Assembly (NCBI RefSeq): GCF_002119725.1 | Contig: NZ_CP021109.1 | Location: 1,364,001 to 1,428,000, forward strand | Direction of reading: 5' to 3' | Source of the DNA: Bordetella genomosp. 9 | Lineage (GTDB): Bacteria; Pseudomonadota; Gammaproteobacteria; Burkholderiales; Burkholderiaceae_B | Length of the DNA stretch: 64,000 bases | Shown here: positions 60,030-64,000 of the stretch, piece by piece | Position numbering within the stretch: position 1 is the stretch's first letter | How the letters are laid out: every line of letters begins with the position of its first letter | Translations under genes and position numbers: made by a program | Notes under the pieces: model-generated | Told to the model about the DNA's origin: nothing | The model's database searches: none | What the model saw: the letters and a program-made list of their open reading frames with translations, nothing else

Positions 60030-60479
60030 CTAGCGTATGCCGCGCGCCATCAGCGCGGCGAACAACGGCAGGAAAACGAAGAGATGCGCCTGGGCCATGA
60101 CCCAGCGGCGTATCCGCTTGATCTCGGTGTTGGTCGGCACGAAGCCGGGCAGCATGCGGGCCTGCCGCTGCCAGCGCAGGAAGGCCAGGGTGGGGCGCAG
60201 CGACAGCAGGGCGATGAGCACGAATAGCGTCATCTTGGCGTGAAACCACGGATTGGGCGCAATGAACGCCACGCCCTTGGCGCCGTAGAAAAGCCGCAGC
60301 AGACCGGTGACGATGACGCCAAGGGCGCTCGCCAGATAGACGCGGTCGTATACCGCCAGGCGCCGGACCGCGACGGCGGGCATGTCGGGCCGAAGCAGAA
60401 CGGCCTGGGCTGTCAGGGGAACGATAAGGGTAAAGATCGCCATGAAGTGAAGCCAGGCGAGCAAAGCGTCGGTCAACAT
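60030..60479 (-). CDS. DUF2214 family membrane protein
   Basis: A 149-residue protein with four membrane helices. Motifs: LLAWLHFMAIFTLIV, YDRVYLASALGVIVTGLLRLFYGAKG and NPWFHAKMTLFVLIALLSLRPTLAFLRW, the DUF2214 pattern with conserved histidines that might bind haem or metal. Function unknown. A single gene convergent with gltA. Confidence 0.82.
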   Translation of the reverse strand: MLTDALLAWLHFMAIFTLIVPLTAQAVLLRPDMPAVAVRRLAVYDRVYLASALGVIVTGLLRLFYGAKGVAFIAPNPWFHAKMTLFVLIALLSLRPTLAFLRWQRQARMLPGFVPTNTEIKRIRRWVMAQAHLFVFLPLFAALMARGIR

Positions 60480-60543
60480 GCGGACTCCAGGGTTCGTTGC
60501 TTGAGCCGTTGTTCAAAGCCCGACTCTTTTACCTCAACCGCCT

Positions 60544-60591
60544 GTCATCCGGAAGATCCGCTTGTCATTCGAAAGGCCGCCGGTCATCCGG
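60544..60591. repeat. Three phased GTCATYCG repeats
   Basis: GTCATCCGG (60544), GTCATTCGA (60564) and GTCATCCGG (60583) follow at 20 and 19 bases, near two helical turns, upstream of the DUF2214 gene and after maeB. Possibly a regulator site; otherwise this 240-base intergenic stretch shows only GC-rich hairpins. Confidence 0.4.
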
Positions 60592-60719
60592 CAATGAAGC
60601 GGACGGTGTGGCCCCTCGGCGCCGCACCGGGCGCATGCCGGCGCCCGAAGATGCCGCGGGCGCCCGCACGCCCGACCCGGCGATGCCAAGGCCGGGCGCC
60701 GCGCCAGCGCCCGCCGCCA

Positions 60720-63026
60720 TCAGCGGCGATTGGCGGCTTTGGCCGCTTCCGCCGCTTCCTGCTGCGCATCCACCACCGCCAGCGCCGTCATGTTGACGAT
60801 GCGGCGCACGGTGGCGCTATTGGTCAGGATATGCACGGGACGCGCCGCGCCCAGCAGGATGGGCCCCATGGCGATGCCGTGGCTGCCGGTCATCTTCAGC
60901 ATGTTGTAGGTGATGTTGCCGGTATCCAGGTTGGGCATGATCAGCAGGTTGGCCGGTCCCTTCAGCGTGCTGTCCGGATACGAGGCCATGCGAATGGCTT
61001 CGGACAGGGCGGCATCAGCATGCATTTCGCCATCCACCTCCAGGTGCGGCGCGCGTTCGGAAACGATCTGGCGGGCCTGGGCCATCTTGTTGGAGGAGGC
61101 CGTACGGCGGCTGCCGAAGTTCGAATGCGACAGCAGGGCCACCTTCGGCACCACGCCAAAGCGCAGCATCTCGTCGGCGGCCTGGATGGTGATGTCGGCC
61201 AGCTCCTCGGCGGTCGGGTCCTCGTTGACGTGCGTGTCCGCGATGAACAGGGTCTGGTCAGGCAGCATCAACACGTTGAGCGCGGCGTAGGCATTGGCGC
61301 CGGGCTTGCGCCCGATGACTTCGTCGACGTACTTCAACTGGTTGTCGTAGCGGCTGCCGACGCCGCAAAGCAGGGCGTCCGCATCGCCGCGTCGCAGGAG
61401 CATCGCGCCGATCAGCGTGTTGTGCTTGCGGACCATGGCCTTGGCGATGGCCGGCGTGACGCCGTGGCGGCCGCGCATCTGGTAATAGCTGCTCCAGGTT
61501 TCGTTGAAGCGCGCATCGTCCTCCGGGTCGACGATTTCGATCGTCTCGCCCACCGCCAGGCGCAGCCCGAACTTCCGGATGCGCATTTCGATGACGGAGG
61601 GGCGGCCGATCAGGATGGGGCGGGCCAGTTTTTCATCGACCACCGTCTGCACGGCGCGCAGGACGCGTTCGTCCTCGCCGTCGGCGTAGATCACGCGCTT
61701 GGGCGCCTGCTTGGCCTGGTGGAACAGCGGGCGCATCAGCGGCCCCGAGTGGTACACGAAGCCCATCAGCTTCTGGCGGTAAGCTTCCATGTCCTGGATC
61801 GGGCGGGTGGCCACGCCCGACTCGGCGGCAGCCTGCGCCACGGCGGGCGCGATCTTCACGATCAGGCGCGGATCGAAGGGCTTGGGAATGATGTAGTCGG
61901 GGCCGAAGCTCAGTTCCTGCCCGGCGTAGGCGCGCGCCACCTCGTCGTTCTGCTCGGCTTCGGCCAGTTCGGCGATGGCCTTCACGCAGGCCAGCTTCAT
62001 TTCCTCCGTGATGCGCGTGGCGCCGGCGTCCATGGCGCCACGGAAGATGAAGGGGAAGCACAGCACGTTGTTGACCTGGTTCGGGTAGTCCGAACGGCCG
62101 GTGGCGATGATGCAGTCCGGCCGCGCCGCCTTGGCGATTTCCGGGCGGATCTCGGGCTCGGGATTCGCCAGCGCCAGAATCAGCGGCTTGTCGGCCATGG
62201 TCTTGACCATATCGGCCGTCAGCACACCGGCGGTCGAGCAGCCCAGGAAGACGTCGGCGCCCTTGACGATATCGGCCAGCGTGCGCGCCTGCGTGTTCTG
62301 GGCATAGCGCTTCTTGTTCGGCTCCATCTCGGCGTCCCGGCCTTCCCAGATCACGCCCCGGGAATCGGTCACGAAGATGTTTTCGCGCCGCACGCCCAGG
62401 TGCACCAGCAGGTCCAGGCATGCGATGGCCGCCGCGCCGGCGCCCGAGCAGACCAGCTTCACCTGATCCATCTGCTTGCCGACCACCTTCAGGCCGTTCA
62501 GGATGGCGGCCGACGAGATGATCGCCGTGCCATGCTGGTCATCGTGGAAGACCGGAATTTTCATCCGCTCGCGCAGCTTCTTTTCGATATAGAAGCATTC
62601 CGGCGCCTTGATGTCTTCCAGGTTCACGCCGCCCAGCGTGGGTTCGAGCGCGGCGATGATATCGACCAGTTTGTCCGGATCGGTTTCGGCCAGTTCGATG
62701 TCGAAAACGTCGATGCCGGCGAATTTTTTGAACAGGCAGCCCTTGCCTTCCATGACCGGCTTGGCGGCGAGGGGGCCGATATTGCCCAGGCCCAGGACGG
62801 CCGTCCCGTTGGTGATCACGCCGACAAGGTTGCCGCGCGAGGTGTATTTGGAGGCGGCGTCGTCGCCGCCCGAATGGATTGCCATGCAGGCCGCGGCGAC
62901 GCCGGGCGAGTAGGCCAGCGACAGATCGTCCTGGTTCGCCAGCGTCTTCGTTGGCGTCACGGAAATCTTGCCCGGCGTGGGATGGGCGTGATAATCCAGC
63001 GCCAGTTTGGTGAGGGTTTCGTCCAT
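60720..63026 (-). CDS. maeB: NADP-dependent malic enzyme MaeB
   Basis: Two-domain malic enzyme of 768 residues that decarboxylates malate to pyruvate. Residues 1 to about 430 form the catalytic part, with [24 protein letters not shown] (as [21 protein letters not shown]) and [16 protein letters not shown]. The rest is a phosphotransacetylase-like domain ([27 protein letters not shown]) that serves regulation by acetyl-CoA. It is divergent from odhA. It links the citric-acid cycle to pyruvate and NADPH. Confidence 0.95.
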   Translation of the reverse strand: MDETLTKLALDYHAHPTPGKISVTPTKTLANQDDLSLAYSPGVAAACMAIHSGGDDAASKYTSRGNLVGVITNGTAVLGLGNIGPLAAKPVMEGKGCLFKKFAGIDVFDIELAETDPDKLVDIIAALEPTLGGVNLEDIKAPECFYIEKKLRERMKIPVFHDDQHGTAIISSAAILNGLKVVGKQMDQVKLVCSGAGAAAIACLDLLVHLGVRRENIFVTDSRGVIWEGRDAEMEPNKKRYAQNTQARTLADIVKGADVFLGCSTAGVLTADMVKTMADKPLILALANPEPEIRPEIAKAARPDCIIATGRSDYPNQVNNVLCFPFIFRGAMDAGATRITEEMKLACVKAIAELAEAEQNDEVARAYAGQELSFGPDYIIPKPFDPRLIVKIAPAVAQAAAESGVATRPIQDMEAYRQKLMGFVYHSGPLMRPLFHQAKQAPKRVIYADGEDERVLRAVQTVVDEKLARPILIGRPSVIEMRIRKFGLRLAVGETIEIVDPEDDARFNETWSSYYQMRGRHGVTPAIAKAMVRKHNTLIGAMLLRRGDADALLCGVGSRYDNQLKYVDEVIGRKPGANAYAALNVLMLPDQTLFIADTHVNEDPTAEELADITIQAADEMLRFGVVPKVALLSHSNFGSRRTASSNKMAQARQIVSERAPHLEVDGEMHADAALSEAIRMASYPDSTLKGPANLLIMPNLDTGNITYNMLKMTGSHGIAMGPILLGAARPVHILTNSATVRRIVNMTALAVVDAQQEAAEAAKAANRR

Positions 63027-63618
63027 TTCAGTACAGCCTTATCGATAAGGAAGAAGAACGGGGCGCGCGGCGCCGGTGGCGCGGCACGGCCGGAAAGGGG
63101 CGGAAAATTCCGGATCTGGGCTAAGGGGCCGCGGCGCGGGATGCCCGGGATCGGGGCAAAGGGCCCCGGGGTGCGGGGCGGCGGCGCGAGCGGCGGGCGG
63201 CCAGCCGTGTATTTCAGCAGAAACAGGCGCGCGGCGCTTGTTGCAGTGCGACGTAAACCGCTTCGGGCCGTGGCGCGCCGGCGCTGGCCGCCGTCCGAAG
63301 GGCCGTCCGAAGGGCCGTCCGCACGCGCTCGCCATCCGGCGCGCATCGGTGCGGCGCCTGACCGATCGCTGAACCCGCGCCGCGTTTGTCTCCGCCGCGC
63401 CACGAAACCGTCACATGGATGCCGCCGGAGCCGTTTCAAGGCGCTGCTTCAGGGGGCCGTCATGCTTGGCCCCATGCAAAGCGCTATACTGCTCGGATAC
63501 GGCTTTCAAGGCTTGTACGTGCCTTCTGCCCCCCGCTATCCGCCAACCGGTTGAGCCGTGTCGCGGAAGGTTTTCCTGCATCGCAACGGGTGAAGCACCC
63601 GGTAAGGTGAAGCGTTAT
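63027..63618. other. Intergenic region between maeB and odhA
   Basis: 592 bases without a gene I can support; short GC-rich frames here look like noise. It must hold the maeB and odhA promoters. TATACT at 63485-63490 is a possible -10 for odhA without a good -35. A 12-base tandem repeat (GCCGTCCGAAGG, 2.7 units) lies at 63290-63321. No copy of the 21-base acnB/gntR operator is seen. Confidence 0.5.
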
Positions 63619-64000
63619 ATGTCCACAGAGATCGAATCCAAGTCAACCTCATATCTTTTCGGGAGCAACGCTCCCTACGTCGAGGAGCTCTACGAAGCCT
63701 ACCTCGACAATCCCGCCTCCGTCGGCGATAACTGGCGCAATTACTTCGACTCGCTGCAGCACCTTCCCGCGACCGACGGCCAGGAAACCACCCGCGACCA
63801 AGCCCACGCACCCATCGTTGCCTCGTTCGCCCAGCGCGCGCGCACCAATGGTTTCGTGCATCGCGGCCAGGAGCCCGATCTCTCCGTCGCTTCCAAGCAG
63901 GTATCGGTGCAATCGCTGATTGGCGCCTATCGTTCGCTCGGTTCGCGCTATGCCGACCTGGATCCGCTCAAGCGCCAGGAACGCCCCGAGATCCCCGAAC
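63619..64000 (+). CDS. odhA: 2-oxoglutarate dehydrogenase E1 subunit (partial)
   Basis: First 127 residues of the thiamine-diphosphate-dependent E1 component (also called SucA); the gene runs off the window. The N terminus has SYLFGSNAPYVEELYEAYLD, then NPASVGDNWRNYFDSLQ, the conserved segment that binds the E2 core, and SVQSLIGAYRSLGSRYADLDPL. AAGGTG lies nine bases before the ATG. It extends the citric-acid-cycle block to the right; odhB and odhL would be expected next. Confidence 0.95.
   Translation, partial: MSTEIESKSTSYLFGSNAPYVEELYEAYLDNPASVGDNWRNYFDSLQHLPATDGQETTRDQAHAPIVASFAQRARTNGFVHRGQEPDLSVASKQVSVQSLIGAYRSLGSRYADLDPLKRQERPEIPE

Noticed and set aside
63290..63321. 12-base tandem repeat before odhA as a regulatory array
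   Set aside because: Only 2.7 units in very GC-rich DNA, far from the likely start site; more likely simple slippage.
60240..63554. Very long open frame (1104 codons) opposite maeB
   Set aside because: Antisense to MaeB, low-complexity composition and no recognisable motif.

Overview
The window is a chromosomal stretch of a GC-rich betaproteobacterium, most probably Bordetella or a close relative in the Alcaligenaceae. The support is the rRNA operon with tRNA-Ile(GAT) and tRNA-Ala(TGC) in the spacer, two orphan Bug-type periplasmic binding proteins, BioMNY next to YciB/BolA, and a citric-acid-cycle block in the order prpBCD-mdh-gntR-sdhCDAB-sdhE-gltA-maeB-odhA. I see no prophage, insertion sequence, CRISPR array or plasmid gene; the whole window looks like core chromosome with catabolic and transport islands.

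Layout. 1-2.2 kb: end of ligA, then a leftward yciB-bolA-parvulin operon. 2.2-4.2 kb: the biotin importer bioMNY. 4.2-9.1 kb: a branched-chain-amino-acid-type ABC importer whose second permease and first ATPase are fused in one protein. 9.2-13 kb: PepE peptidase, then a small unit of class II aldolase, Bug protein and a PDC-hydrolase-like amidohydrolase. 13-16.4 kb: LysR regulator and a TonB-dependent siderophore receptor behind a Fur-type palindrome. 16.6-25.5 kb: acnB, a lytic transglycosylase lipoprotein, a large MscS-type channel, a GST, a LysR regulator facing a small unknown protein, and a carboxymuconolactone-decarboxylase-like protein. 25.7-31.7 kb: a complete rrn operon. 31.8-35.2 kb: UPF0225 protein, small acetyltransferase, DHA2 efflux pump and its divergent LysR regulator.

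35.2-46.4 kb is a catabolic region. Leftward genes encode an aldehyde dehydrogenase, a 3-hydroxyisobutyrate-dehydrogenase-like enzyme and an IclR regulator. Rightward genes encode a Bug protein, then a small SCP2-like protein, an alpha/beta hydrolase broken by a one-base frameshift, a full five-gene ABC importer and a metallo-beta-lactamase-fold hydrolase. Two of the promoters here carry closely similar operator-like sequences just after the -10, which suggests that one repressor, probably the IclR protein, controls both transcription units. The substrate is not evident.

46.6-64 kb holds two GSTs, then the methylcitrate and citric-acid-cycle block. PrpC and PrpD make 2-methyl-cis-aconitate; no acnD or prpF is visible, so AcnB (encoded 30 kb away) would be expected to hydrate it before PrpB cleaves it. 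The same 21-base interrupted palindrome lies upstream of acnB and between mdh and gntR, which ties acnB to this locus through regulation, presumably by the GntR protein. A family of about 57-base hairpin repeats occurs as adjacent pairs at three sites, each directly after the stop codon of a gene (GST, mdh, sdhB) and always in the same orientation relative to that gene.
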